Of a stretch of 64,000 nucleotides of DNA, positions 32,207-44,040 are shown one piece after another. A model generated the notes under the pieces. It was not told the origin of the DNA, made no database searches, and was given only the letters and a program-made list of their open reading frames with translations. The position numbers and the translations under genes are program-made. The first letter of the stretch is position 1, and every line of letters starts with the position of its first letter. Source of the stretch: Cymbidium sinense (taxonomy: Eukaryota; Streptophyta; Magnoliopsida; Asparagales; Orchidaceae); the NCBI GenBank assembly GCA_021442155.1, contig CM038215.1:6906976-6970975 (forward strand), given 5' to 3'.

Positions 32207-35200
32207 GGTTTATTTATTTAGTTTAGTTTAGTTTATTTATTTGTTCAAAGCTTAGGTTTAGTTTAGATTTATTTTCGCTTAGTTTAGTTTAGGTTTTATT
32301 TTTTAGTTTAGTTTAGGTTAATGATTAGTTTAGGTTTATTTAGTTTATTAGGTTTAGGTTTTTAGTTTATTTAGTTAGTTTAGGTTTATTTAGGTTTAGG
32401 TTTAGTTTAGTTTAATAGGTTTATTTATTTTAGTTTATTTTGTTTAGTTTATTTATTTTAGTTTATTTCATTAGTTTAGTTTAGGTTTTAGGTTTATTTT
32501 ATTTTATGTTTGTTTAGGATTAGGTTTATTTTTTTTTATTTAGTTCATTTTAGTTATTTGTTAGATTTATTTAGTTTATTTTATTTAGTTAACATTTATT
32601 TTAGTTAGCTTTAGGTTTATTTATGTTTATTTTTTTTTTTATTTATTTTAGGTTTAGGTTTATGTTAATTTTAGGTTTAGGTTTAGATTTATTTATTTTG
32701 GTTTTGTAGGTTTATTTTAGTTTAGTTTAGTTTATTCATTTTTAGGTTATGTATGTAGTTTAAGTTTAGGTTTTGATTTAGGGTTTAGTTTCATTAGGTT
32801 TAGGTTTAGGTTTATATTATTTGCTGTTTTAGGTTTAGGATTAGTTTAGGTTTATGTTTATTTTAGGTTTTATTTAGTTTAATTTAGTTTAATTTAGATT
32901 TATTTTATTTAGTAGTTTAGGTTTATTTTATTTATTTTAGTTTAGTTTAGTTCAGTTTAGGTTTAGGTTTAGGTTTAGGTTTAGGTTTAGGTCTTAGGTT
33001 TATTTAGTTTAGTTTATTTAATTTAGGTTTATTTTAGTTTCTTTTATTTAGTTTATTTAATTTATTTATTTTATTTACTTAGTTTAGGTTTAGGATTTAG
33101 TTTATTTTATTTTAGTTTATTTATTTAGTTTAAGTTTAGTTTAGGTTTAGGTTTATTTTATTTTAGTTTAGTTCTATTTTAGTTTTTTTAGTTTAGTTTA
33201 GGTTTAGGTTTATTTATTTAGTTTAGTTTATTTAATTGATTTTTTTAGTTTATTGTATTTTTTATTTAGATAGTTTAGTTTAGGTTTAGGTTTAGGTGAG
33301 GTTTATTTAGGTTATATTATTTTAGTTTATTTTTTGTTTAGCTTTTTTGGCTTGGTTTAGGTTTGTCTAGTTTAGGTTTGGTTTAGGTTTAGGTTTAATT
33401 TAGTTAGCTTTATGTTTAGGTTTAGTTTTGGTTAGTTTAAGTTTTATTTTATTTTATTTAGGTTTAGGATTACTCTTTAGTTTAGTATTTAGTTTATTTT
33501 ATTTAGTTTATTTTATCTAGTTTATTTTTAGGTTTTATTTAGTTTAATTTAGTTTAATTTAATTTTAGATTTAGGTTTAGTTTTAGTTTAGTTTAGTTTA
33601 TATATCATTTATTTTATTTTAATTTTAGATTTTAGGTTTTATCTGTTTATTTATTTTATTTTAGTTTAGTTAGTTTATTTAGGTTTAGGCTTATTTTATT
33701 TAGTTATTTAGTTTATTTTATTTTTATTTAAGTTTAGCCAGGTTTTCTTTAGTTTAGTTTATTTAGGTTTATTTGGTTTAGTTTAATTTAGCATTATTTT
33801 AGTAGCATGTTTATTTAGTTTTAGGTTTAGTTTATGTTTTATTTTAGGTTTAGTTTATTTAGTTTAGGTTTATTTTATTTGGCTAGTTTATTTACTTTAT
33901 TTTATTTAGTTTTATTTTATGTTTATTTTAGCTTAGTTTATTAGGTTTATTTAGGTTTGGGGTTTATTTTATTTAGGTTTAGGTTTAGGTTTTTATTTAG
34001 GTTTAGGTTTCATTTTAGGTTTAGGTTAATTTTTTATTTTAGTTTAGTTTATTTATTTAGTTTAATTTAGGTTTAGGTTTAGTTTATTTTTTTTAATTTT
34101 TTATTTAGTTTATTTTAGTTTAGGTTTATTTTTTAGTTTAGTTTATTTATTTTAGTTTAGGTTTTAGGTTTAGGTTAAGGTGTTGGTTAGGTTTATTTAA
34201 TCCATGTTAAGTTTATTTTATTTTACTTTACTTTATTTATTTAGTTTATTTTTTAATTTAGGTTTTATTTAGGTTTATTTTAGTTTATTTTAGTTTAATT
34301 TGGTTTAGTTTATTTATTTAGTTTTGTTTTATTTTTTAGGTTTGCTATTTTAGTTTAGTTTATTTTATTTTAACTTAGGTTTAGTTTATTTAGTTTATTT
34401 TTTTATTTTATTTAGTTTTATTTATGTTTATTTATTTTACTTTTTTTTAATTTTATTTATTTTAAGTTTAGGTTTATTTCATTTTTAAGTTTAGTTCTAT
34501 TTTATTTATTTTTTTAGGTTTTGGTTTTATTTTTTATTTTAGGTTTAGGTTTTAGGTTTTATTTTTAGGTTTTATTTTAGATTAGGTTTAGGTTTATTTT
34601 TAGTTTATTTTATTTTATTTAGTTTTAGGTTTTGGTTTAGGTTTTTTTATTTATTCTAGTTTAGTTTATTTTAGTTTTAGTTTCTTATTTTATTTTATTA
34701 GGATTAGTATTTTTTTATAGTTTTGGGTTTATATGTTTTATTTTTATTTATTTTAGGTTTTATTTTTGGTTTGGTTTTTTTTTTAGATTTTATTTAGTTT
34801 TATTTTATTTAATTTTTTATTTTATTTTATTATATGTTTATTTTTATTTTATTTATGTTTTTTATTTTTTTAGTTTAGTTTAGTTTATTTTCTATTTATT
34901 ATTTTAATTTCTTTTGAGGTTTAGGTTTTTGTTTATGTGTTTATTTTTTTATTTTTTTATTTTATTTTTGTTTTGATTTTTTTTTTATTTTTAGGTTCTA
35001 TTTATTTTAGGTTTAGGTTTTAGCTTTTAGGGTTTTATTTTAGGTTTTAGGGTTTGGGGTTATTTGTTTAGGGTTTTTTATAAAGATTTAGGTTTAGGGT
35101 TTAGGTTTAAGGTTTAGGTTTGTGGTTTAGGGTTTAGGGTTGAGGGTCTAGGATATAGGGTTTAGGTTTAGGGCTTTAGGGTTTAGGGTTTATCTTTAGG

Positions 35201-35272
35201 TTTAGGGTTCAAGTTTTAGGGTTTGGGTTTAGATTTTAGGTTTAGGGTTCAAGTTTTAATTTAGGGTTTAGG
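32207..35272 (+). repeat. T-rich TTTAGG/TTTATTTAG array, then telomere-like DNA
   Basis: Continues the array interrupted by the LTR element. Pure TTTAGG hexamer runs occur near 32955-32992. The block stays T-rich to ~35030 with no gene and turns into TTTAGGG-type DNA for the last ~240 bp before GRP copy 4. Confidence 0.88.
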
Positions 35273-35770
35273 TTTTTTTGTTTTTTTTAATAGAGAATAA
35301 ATTTAGATTCAACATTTCTTCTTTTTGATTTCATCAACCAAGTAACACACCAAGTTTTCTAAGACACAAGAGTCAATATAGATCAAAATTCAGCACGATA
35401 GAGTAAATCAAAAATCCTAGAATACTAGAATCATCTCTATTATAATGTCACACTTCAATAAATAGAAAATTGGATTGGTTTTTCTGTAGTTTCCTTAGTT
35501 CCCATTAGAACCACCCTGGCCTCTCGAGTAGCTGGATCCACCATCATATCCCCAATCTCTCCTTCCACCACCACCATGGACGTAACCCCTGTCGCTCGTC
35601 CTGCCTCCATAAACACCACTGCTCTGACAACAACCTTCATATCCACTAGCACCTTTAGATCCCCCACCACCCTTGTGATAACCACCACCTCCACCTTCGC
35701 CTCCATCGCCAGATCTAGACTGAGCCTAGTTGACGGTGATGTTTCTACCGTCAAGGTTCCGTCCATTTTT
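35273..35770 (-). pseudogene. GRP retrocopy 4
   Basis: Minus strand from 35770: NGRNLDGRNITVN, a stop, AQSRSGDGGEGGGGYHKGG, then GGGGRRDWGYDGG and a further stop near the normal C-terminus. The junction CCATTTTTAGGG and the flank AATTTATTTAGTAACTTTA (35827) agree with the other copies. The 3' UTR is full length and the A-rich 3' end (two T-runs on +, 35273-35288) is intact. The frames 35455-35766 (minus) and 35576-35791 (+) are out-of-frame readings. Confidence 0.87.
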
Positions 35771-38700
35771 AGGGTTGAGGTTTATGTTTAGGTTTATTAG
35801 GTTTTATGGTTTTGGTTTATTTTTTTAATTTATTTAGTAACTTTAAGCTTGGGTTTAGGGTTTGGGGTTTGGGTTTAGGTTTAGGGTTTAGATTTGTGGT
35901 TTGTGGTTTGTAGAGTTTAGGTTGTGAGTTTAGGTTTTAGATTTTAGGGTTTTTGGCTTTGTATTTTGTGGTTCAGGGTTTAGAGCCAGGGGATGGGGTA
36001 TAGTGGGTTTGTGCCTTTTAGGAGAGTTTAGGGTTTAGGGTTTAGGGGTAGATTTAGGCTTGTGGGTTTAGGGTTTATAAGGTTTACTATTTAGGGTTTA
36101 AGGTTTAGGATTAACTTGGTTTAGTGGTCTGTGGGTTTAAGGTTGACATGGGTATGGTTTTATGGTTTAGGCTCAGTTAGGTTGAGTTTAGGGTAGTGGA
36201 TTAGGATTGTGGCCTAGGATTTTTGGGTTTATGGTTTGGGGGTTAGTATATTTTAGTTTTTAAAAAAATTACAAACCACTTTATTTTAACTATTTTAGTT
36301 TATTAGTTTATTTTATTTTTAGTTTATTTTAGTTTATTTTTATTTATTTAATTTTATTATATTTTAGTTCAGTCATTTTATTCTAGGTTTATTTATTTAT
36401 GTTTAGGTTTTATCTTATTTTTTAGGTTGTTATGCTTTTTTTACTTTTTTAAAGCTAGGTTTTATTTTTATTTTTTAGGTTTAGGTTTTATTTTATCTTT
36501 TAGGTTTAGGTTCTAGGTTTTTTTATTTTAAGTTTATTTTATGCTTTATTTTAGTTTAGTAGGTTTATTTTTAATTTAATCTTATCTTTATTTGTATTTA
36601 TTTTATTTATTAGGTTAAGGTTTATTTATCTTATGTCATTATTAGGTATTTTAGGTTTTAGGGCTCAGGGTCCTGGGTCATGCCTCAGCCCAGGGCCTAG
36701 GTCAGGAACAGTGGCCTGATCAGGTCCAGTTAGATCTGTGGCCTGGGTCAGGGCCCAGTGGCTGTCTTAGCCTCAGGCGCAGCTGCCAGCCTAGGGTCAG
36801 TGGCCTAGGTGTTTAGTGTTTGGCCTCAGGTCCATGGTCCAGGCCATAGAGGGCTCAGTGTCAGGTTTCAGTTTAAATCAGCTCGTGAGCCTGTATCTGT
36901 GGCCTCAGATGTTCAGTGGTGCACCTAGAGCTCAGGGTCAGGCCTAGGGCCCAGGATCTGCTGCCCAGGGTCATGAGGCCATGGCTAGGCTCAGATCAGT
37001 GGCCTGTATGTATTGCAGGCCCATGGTCAGGGCCTGGCCTGGTCAACCCAGTGGTCAACATCAGTGGTCAGGATTTAGGATCTGGCTCAGTAAGTGATCA
37101 GGGTCAGCCTAGGGTCTTAAAACAAATAGGCAAACCATATATAGATTTATTTAGTTTTTATTTTTTCTTTATTTTATTTTTTTATTTAGGTTTATTTTTA
37201 CTCATTTAGTTTAGTTTATATATCTTATATTTATTTTAGTTTAGGTTTTATCTTAGTTTATTTTAGGTTTAGTTTAAGTTTATTTTATTTTAGTTTTATT
37301 TTATTTTATTTCTTTAGGTTTTATTTATTATTTTTTCTTTTGGTTTAGGTTTTATTTTATGTTTTAGGTTTAGGTTTTATGTTTTATTTTAGGTTTAATC
37401 TAGGTTTATTTTTTTATTTTAGGTTTAGTTTATTTTAGTTTAGTTTATTTATTTAGTTTAGGGTTTTGGTAATTTATTTTAAGTAGGTTTAGGTTTTTTT
37501 TTAGTTTATTAGTTTTAGTTTTTTTTTTTTTAAGTTTCTTTTAGGTTTATTTTGGTTATCTTTTTTGCTTTATTTTATTTAGTTATTATTATATTTTATG
37601 TTATTTATTTTAGGTTTTTTTAGGTTTATTTTATTATTTTATGTCTGGGTCATTTTATTTAGTTTTATCTTATGTATTATATCTTAGTTACTAGGTCTTT
37701 TATTTAGTTTTATTTTTATCTAATAGGCTTTTAGGATCAAGTTAGCTATTTTTAGTTTAGCTCAGGTTTATTTATTTATTTTTTTTTGGCCATTTTAGTT
37801 TAGGCTCAGGCCTGTTTTAGTGGCAGCTCATGGCTCAGGGCATAGGGCCTAGGCTTGGTCTGGGGTCCACCCATAGGGCCAGGGCCTGTGGCTCATGGAC
37901 TCAGTGGGGCCTGTGGCCTGTGGTTTAGCCTTAGTCATTAGGCTCAGATCTGGGCCTGAATTTTAATCATTTATTTATCTTCTTTAAATCACACAAACTG
38001 GTGCCTAGGTTTATTTTAGTTTATCTTATTTTTATTTATTTAGTTTTTACCATATTATCTTTGGTAAGTTTATAGCTTATTTTAGCATAGTTTTATTTTA
38101 TTTTATTTGGGGTTAGTTTTATTTTATTTATTTAGGTTTTATTTTTAGGTTTAGTTTTAGGTTTTATTTTAGCTTTATGTTTAGGTTTTATTTTTTTTTT
38201 ACATAGGTTTATTTTAGTTTATTTTATTTTATTTAGTTTAAGATATGGTTTAGTATAATTTAGGTTAAGGGTTATTTTATTTATTTTAGTTTAGTTTACT
38301 TTAGTTTAGTTTAGGTTTATTGTATTTTTTATTTTAGTTTAATTTTTGAGTTGGGTTTAAGTTTATTTTATTTATTATTTTGTTTTATTTTTTTTTATTT
38401 TTAGGTTTAGGTTTTTATTTAGTTTTTATTTTATTTTATCTTAAGTTTATTTATTTTTATTTTAGGTTTTGTTTTTATTTTATTTTGGTTTTTTATTTTT
38501 TAGTTTAATTTTGATTTTTATTTATTTTATTGTAGTTTAGCTTTTATTTGTAATTTTGTTTTCTTTTTAGGTTTAGGTTTTGGTTAAGGTTTTAGTTTAT
38601 ATTTTTATTTTATTTTATTTTATTTATTTTATTTTGGTTTAGGTTTCTTTTTTATTTTATTTTTAGGTTTTATTTAGTTTAGGTTTAGGTTTCTTTTTTA

Positions 38701-38791
38701 TTTTATTTTTAGGTTTTATTTAGTTTAGGTTTAGGTTTTCAGCTTTTTAGGGTTTAGGATTTAGGGTTAATTTAAGATTTAAGATTTTTGG
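35771..38791 (+). repeat. Array spacer with two GC-rich islands and a 46 bp tandem duplication
   Basis: Layout: telomere-like to ~36250; an AAAAAAATTACAAACCACTT box at ~36261; T-rich to ~36660; GC-rich to ~37115; T-rich to ~37800; GC-rich to ~37960; T-rich to ~38755, including a perfect 46 bp tandem duplication (38641-38732); a short telomere-like end. The 97-codon frame 36916-37209 is a reading of GC-rich repeat. Confidence 0.85.
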
Positions 38792-39280
38792 TTTTTTTTT
38801 AACAGAGAATAAATTCAGATTGAACATTTTTTTCTTTTGATTTCATCAACTAAGTAACACACCAAGTTTTCTAAGACACAAGTGACAACGTTGATAAAAA
38901 ATTAGCACACAAAGAGCAAATCAAAAATCCTGGATAACTTGGATCGTCTCTACTATAAAGGCACAGTTCCATAAGCAGTAGATCGAATGAGCTAATCTTT
39001 AGTTTCTGTTGTACCATTATAACCACCCCAACCTCTCGAGTAGCGATATCCACCATCATAGCCCTCGAGCTATGTCTCCGCCACCACCACTGCTGTAACT
39101 TTCATCACTCCTCCCGCCTCCATAACCACCACTACTCTGACAACCACCTATATCCACCAACATCTCTAGATCCCCCACCACCACTATGATAACCTTCGCC
39201 TCCGCCTTCACCTCCATCGCCAAATCTAGATCGAGCCTTATTGACGATGATGTTCCTCTCGTCAAGGTTCTGCCCATTCA
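38792..39280 (-). pseudogene. GRP retrocopy 5
   Basis: Minus strand from 39280: MNGQNLDERNIIVNKA then RSRFGDGGEGGG and YHSGGGGSRDVGGY, with a frameshift and stop near 39128. It keeps the Met before NGQN, one codon more of the RRM than most copies. C-terminal half and 3' UTR are as in copy 4. T-run 38792-38800 on + marks the A-rich 3' end. Copy 6 starts only about 0.5 kb away. Confidence 0.86.
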
Positions 39281-39780
39281 TAGGGTTTAAGTTTAGGTTT
39301 GGGTTTATTAGGTTTTAGGATTTAGGTTTATTTTTTAATTTACTTGTTTAAGTTTGGGTAGTTTTGGGTTGAAAGTTTAGTTTGGGGTTTAAGGTTTATG
39401 TTTTAGGGTTTAGGTTTTTAGGGTTTATGCTTTTAGGGTTAGGGTTTAGGGTTTAGGGTTTAGGTTTTTATAGGGTGTAGGTATAAGGTTTAGGGTTTAG
39501 GGTTGTAGGTTTAGGGCCTAGGGTTTAGGGATTAGAATTTAGGATTTAGGGTGTAATGTTTTTTTTTAAATTTAGTAAACTAGTTCATTGAGGTTTATTT
39601 AGTATATTTAGTTTATTTTTTATTTATTTAGGGTTTATTATTTAGGTTTTAAGTTTTAGTGTTTAGGGATTAGGGTTTAGGGTTTAGGGTTTAGGGTTTA
39701 TAGTTTAAGGTTTAAAGTTTTTAGAATTTAGGGTTTAGGTTTTAGGTTTAGGGTTCAAGTTTTAGTTTAGGATTTATGGT
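39281..39780 (+). repeat. Short telomere-like spacer between GRP copies 5 and 6
   Basis: Almost entirely TTTAGGG-type, with a box remnant (TTTAAATTTAGTAAACTAG, ~39566) and only ~70 bp of T-rich DNA. It includes three to four consecutive heptamers near 39670-39700. Confidence 0.88.
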
Positions 39781-40273
39781 TTTTTGTTTTTTGTTTTTTT
39801 TAACAGAGAAAAAAATTCAGTTTCAATATGTCTTCTTTTCAATTTCATCAACCAAGTAACCCACCAAGTTTTCTTAGCCAGGAGCAACAAAATAGTTCAA
39901 AAATTAGCACGCATAGAGCAAATCCAAAACTCTGGATAAATAGAACCGTCTCTACTATAAAGTCACAGTTCCATAAACAGCAGATCGGATCAAACGTTCT
40001 TCAGCTTCTCCAATTCCAATTAGAACCACCCCGGGTAGTGGAATCCACCATGATATCCCCGATCTCTCCCTCCAGCACCACCACAGATGTAACCTCCATC
40101 GCTCCTCCCGCCACCATTACCACCATTGCTCCGACCACCACCTCCATATTCACCAGCACCTCCAGATCCCCCACCACCACTGCGATAACTGCCACGTCTT
40201 CCTTCGCACCACCAGATCTAGACTAATCCTGGTTGACGGTGATGCTCCTGCCATCAAGGTTCTGCCCATTCTT
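39781..40273 (-). pseudogene. GRP retrocopy 6
   Basis: Minus strand from 40273: NGQNLDGRSITVNQD, a stop, SRSGG, then a frameshift that turns the glycine codons into V/A-rich readings. The frames 40001-40195 (minus) and 39828-40226 (+, 132 codons) come from the same DNA; the latter runs antisense through 3' UTR and glycine domain. The junction CCCATTCTTAGGG and full 3' UTR are present. The A-rich end is long and interrupted (39781-39801 on +). Confidence 0.86.
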
Positions 40274-42589
40274 AGGGTTTTGGATTAGGTTTAGGTTTAT
40301 TTTATAATTTATTTAGTTACTTTCAATTTAGGTTTAGGGTTTGTGGTTTAGGGTTTAGGGTTTAGGGTTGGGGTTTAGGGTTTAAGGTTTAGGGTTTAAG
40401 GTTTAGAGTTTATGGTTTTAACGTTTATGCTTTAGGTTTTAGGGTTTAGGGTTTAAGGTTGGAGATTTAGAGTTTAGGAATTAAGGTTTAAGGTTTTTTA
40501 AAAATAATAATAATAAAGTAAATAGGTAGGTTTAGGATTATCTAGTATATTAAGTTGATTTTTTATTTATTTTAGTTACTTTATTTTTTATTCTTATTTA
40601 AGTTTATTTTTAGTTTTTATTTGGTTTAGGTTATTTATTTTAAGTTTATTAATTTTACTTTAGGTTTTTTCTTTTAGTTTATTTTTTAGGTTTAAGTTTA
40701 CTTTTTAGTTGGGTTTTAATTTTATTTTATTTTTTAGGTTAAGGTTTTATTTTTATTTTACTTTTAGGTTTATTTTATTTTTATTTTAGGTTTTAGGTTT
40801 TATTTTATTTATTTTAGGGTTTTATTTTTAGTTTAAGTTTATTTTTAGTTTATTTTATTATTTTATTATGTTTAGGTTTAGGTTTAGTTTATTTTAGGTT
40901 TAGGTTTACGTTTTGTTTATTTTAGATTAGTTTCTTTTAGTTTAGGTTTAAGTTTATTTTATTTTATTTTGTTTATTTTATTTATATTTTAGGTTTAGAA
41001 TTTTTTTAGTTTAAGGTTTAAGTTTTATTTTTATTTATGTTTTATTATTTAAGTTTAAATTTTATTTACTTTATATTTTATTTTATTTTATTTTACAACT
41101 TTATCTTTTAGGTTTTATTCTTAGGTTTATTTAGCTAGTGTATATTTATTTATTTTATTTTATTTTACTTTTGATTTATTTTATGTTAGTAGGTTTAGAT
41201 TTTAGTGGTATTTAGTTTATTTTATATTTATTTAGGTTTAGTTTTTATTATTTATTTTATTTAGGTTTTAGCTGGTTTTTTAAGTTATGTTTTGTTTTAG
41301 GTTTAGGGCACAGGGCCTGGTGGCCTAGGGCCCAAGGTTTAGGTTTAGTGGCCTGTGGCTCAGAGGTTGTGGGTTTAGGGTTAGCCTGTGGATTTAGGCC
41401 TAGGCTCAGACTTTAAGGTGTGTTTAGGTTTGTGGTCAGGTCAGTTAAGGCCTAGGGTTAGGGAGTCAGTGTAGGTTTTAGCCTGTGGTTAGGTTTGTAG
41501 TTGGTCAGGCCAGAATTGGCTAGGTTGTGCCTGGTGGTTGTCAGGTCAGTTTCAGTGGTAGGTGGTTTTTGGATTTAGGGTTAGTAGGGATTTAGAGTTT
41601 ATACTTTAGGTTTAATTTTTTAAATATACAAACCAGTTTTAGGTTTATTTAATTTATTAATTTTTATTTATTTTATTTATTTGATTTTTTTACATTCATT
41701 TAGATTTTTTTATTTAATTTATTTGTCATTTATTTAATTTAGTTTAGGTTTTATTTTAGTTTTTTTTTAAGTTTTGTAGTTTATGCCTATTTGTTATATT
41801 TTATTTTATTTTTTAGGTTTATGATTTTATTTTATTTTTTTAGTTTTAGGTATTTATATTTAGATTTTATTTTTTTAGTTTATTTATTTTATTTTAGTTT
41901 AGGTTTAGGTTTAGGTTTAGGTTTATTTTGTTTAGTTTATTTTAGCTTAGGTTTCGGTTTATTTTATTTTGTTTATTTTAGGTTTTATTTTTTTTAACGT
42001 TTATGGTTTAGGTTTTAGTTTTTTATTTTATGTTTATTTTTAGATTTTATTTTTTATTTTATGTTTAGGTTAATTTTTAGTTTTTTTTATTTTACTTAGT
42101 TTAGGTTTAGGTTTAGGTTTAGTTTATTTTAGGTTTAGGTTTATGTTTAATTCAATTTAGTTTATTTTAGTTTATTATTTTATTTTACTTATTTTAATTT
42201 TATTTATATTTCTTTAGTTTTTTTAGGTTAGGTATTTTATATTTTCAAGTTTATTTAGGTTTTTTAATTAATTAATTAATTTATATTGATATTTATTTTA
42301 TTTTTTATTTATGTTTATTTTAGGTTTTATTTTTTATTTAGTTTAGTTTAGTTTGGTTTATGGTTTAGTTTAGGTTTAGGTTTAGGTTTAGGGTTTAGGG
42401 TTTAGTATAGCATTGTAGGTTTAGGGTTTACTTTAGGGTTTAACATTTAGGGTTTGGGTTTTTTATTTTATTTATTTTTTATTTAGGTTTAGGATTTAGG
42501 GTTTAGGTTTAGTTGGTTTTAGGGTTTAGGATTGTAGGTTTAGGGTTTAAGGTTTAGGGTTTAGTAGGTTTTAGGTTTAAGATTTATGG
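40274..42589 (+). repeat. Array spacer with one GC-rich island
   Basis: Telomere-like to ~40495 (flank ATAATTTATTTAGTTACTTT at 40304); a box with (AAT)n at ~40500; T-rich to ~41290; GC-richer GGCCTAGGGCCC/GTGGTCAGG island to ~41610; a second box at ~41617; T-rich to ~42380, where pure hexamers near 41900-41922 give the L/G-rich frame 41791-41997; telomere-like to the next GRP copy. Confidence 0.85.
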
Positions 42590-43067
42590 TTTTTTTTAAC
42601 AGAGAATAAATTCAAATTCAACATTTCTTCTTTTTGATTTCTTCAACCAAATAGCACCCCAAGTTTTCTAAGACATAAGCGATGACATTGATAAAAAATG
42701 ATCACCCATAGAAAATCAAAATCCTAGATAAGTAGAACCGCTTTTACTATAAAGAACCCCATAAGTAGTATCGGCCATTCTTTAATTTCTCCAGTTCCCA
42801 TCAAAACCTCCCCCACCTCTTGTGTAGCTGGATTTGCCATCATATCCCCGATCTCTCCCTTCGCCACCACCATGGGTTGTAGCCTTCCTCGCTCCTCCCG
42901 GCTCCATAACTGCCACTGCTCTAACAATCACCTCCATATCCACCAACACCTCCAGATTCCCCACCACCACTGTGATAATTTCCGCCTCCGCCTTCGCCTC
43001 CACTGCCAGATCAAGACCGAGCCTAGTTGACGGTAATGTTCCTGTCGTTAAGGTTCAACCCATTCTT
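42590..43067 (-). pseudogene. GRP retrocopy 7
   Basis: Minus strand from 43067: NGLNLNDRNITVN, stop, AR, a second stop, then SGSGGEGGG. The glycine domain proceeds through one or more frameshifts to GRDRGYDGKSSYTRGGGGFDGNWRN and a stop near 42782. 3' UTR slightly shortened (ACCCCATAAGTAG instead of AGTTCCATAAG). T-run 42591-42597 on +. Confidence 0.86.
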
Positions 43068-43164
43068 TGGCTTTAGGGTTAGTTTAGTGTTTAAGGTTTA
43101 GGGTTAGTTTAAGGTTTATGGTTTGGGGTTTAAGGTTTAGGATTGTAGGTTTTAGTGTTTAAGG
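43068..43164 (+). repeat. Telomere-like spacer
   Basis: About 97 bp of TTTAGGG-type words (GGTTTAGGGTTAG, GGTTTGGGG) between GRP copy 7 and the LINE poly(T). Confidence 0.85.
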
Positions 43165-44040
43165 TTTTTTTAGAGAACCCCATGTAAGAGAATTTTATTG
43201 TCATAAAAAGGGGGGTTACAAGATCCTTAAGAGGGGATAGACTCAAGAACTACTGCTCAAAGAGCTACAATCAGACTAGAGAGTGAATCCCCTATCTAAG
43301 TACAACCAAAATAAATGGAAACAGAAAAGTGAAAAGAAAAATAATAAGAGATACAAAACTAGTAAAAAAAGAAAAGCTAGAGGGCAGCCTTCAGCAAAAG
43401 CTTGAGAAGATGAGAGTAGTATTTGCCACCTCCATAGAAGGAACCTGCAAGGAAACAACATAGAACCTGCAAATAGCTAGAGGAAGGAATTAACACATTT
43501 AAAGAGATACAAACAAAATTAATTGAAAAACTAAATCAAAGTGTGAGAAATTTAGAAGTGCGTGAAGGAAAGCTAGGCTCAGTCATAACAGAATGGGGCA
43601 GCCACAAACATGAGCATCCAAACTTTAAAAGAAGGGTTACATCACAAGTGCTACTACCAGCCAAATTATGAGTGAAATCATCCCAGCCATCATACATACT
43701 GGGAAGAAAATGTTACTAGATGAAAATCATATGATCTTTAATACCGCATACCAAGCAATAGAAAATACACTCTAGAATGAAAGGAAACACTATTCAGTAT
43801 GGCAAAGGGATGCCACCAATCCCTTGTAAGAGAAGCATCACCTAAGTATTCCACCATAACATGAGAATGAATAGCCAACAAAAAATCCCTACTCAGATGA
43901 AACATTAAGGCAAGGAAAACAGCCCCATAGTTATGAAAACTAATCAGAAGCAACAACCACCTATTAATAGCTAGATCACAATAATAATTTTATAGGTCTA
44001 ATAGAGCCAAGAGTAACCTTAGGCAATATGAATAGCCAAG
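43165..44040 (-). mobile_element. LINE 3'-end fragment
   Basis: Non-repetitive DNA that begins with a T-run on + (43165-43171) and is bounded by telomere-like DNA. Shared words with the 3' part of the LINE at 9503-12751 (AGAAGGGTTACA, CCAGCCA, ATCATCCCAGC, GAACCTGCAA) suggest the same family. No reverse transcriptase or ORF1 motif is present; minus frames 43276-43461 and 43738-43956 are uncharacterised. I infer a 5'-truncated LINE copy. Confidence 0.6.

Noticed and set aside
20502..32211. Target-site duplication GGTTT around the Tat element
   Set aside because: GGTTT directly follows the element, but on the left it is separated from the LTR start by three bases, and GGTTT is extremely common in this array.
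39828..40226. 132-codon + strand ORF rich in S, T, P and I
   Set aside because: It runs antisense through GRP copy 6; similar Ser/Thr-rich antisense frames (4412-4639, 35576-35791, 42834-43076) appear at the same place in other copies and result from complementing glycine codons.
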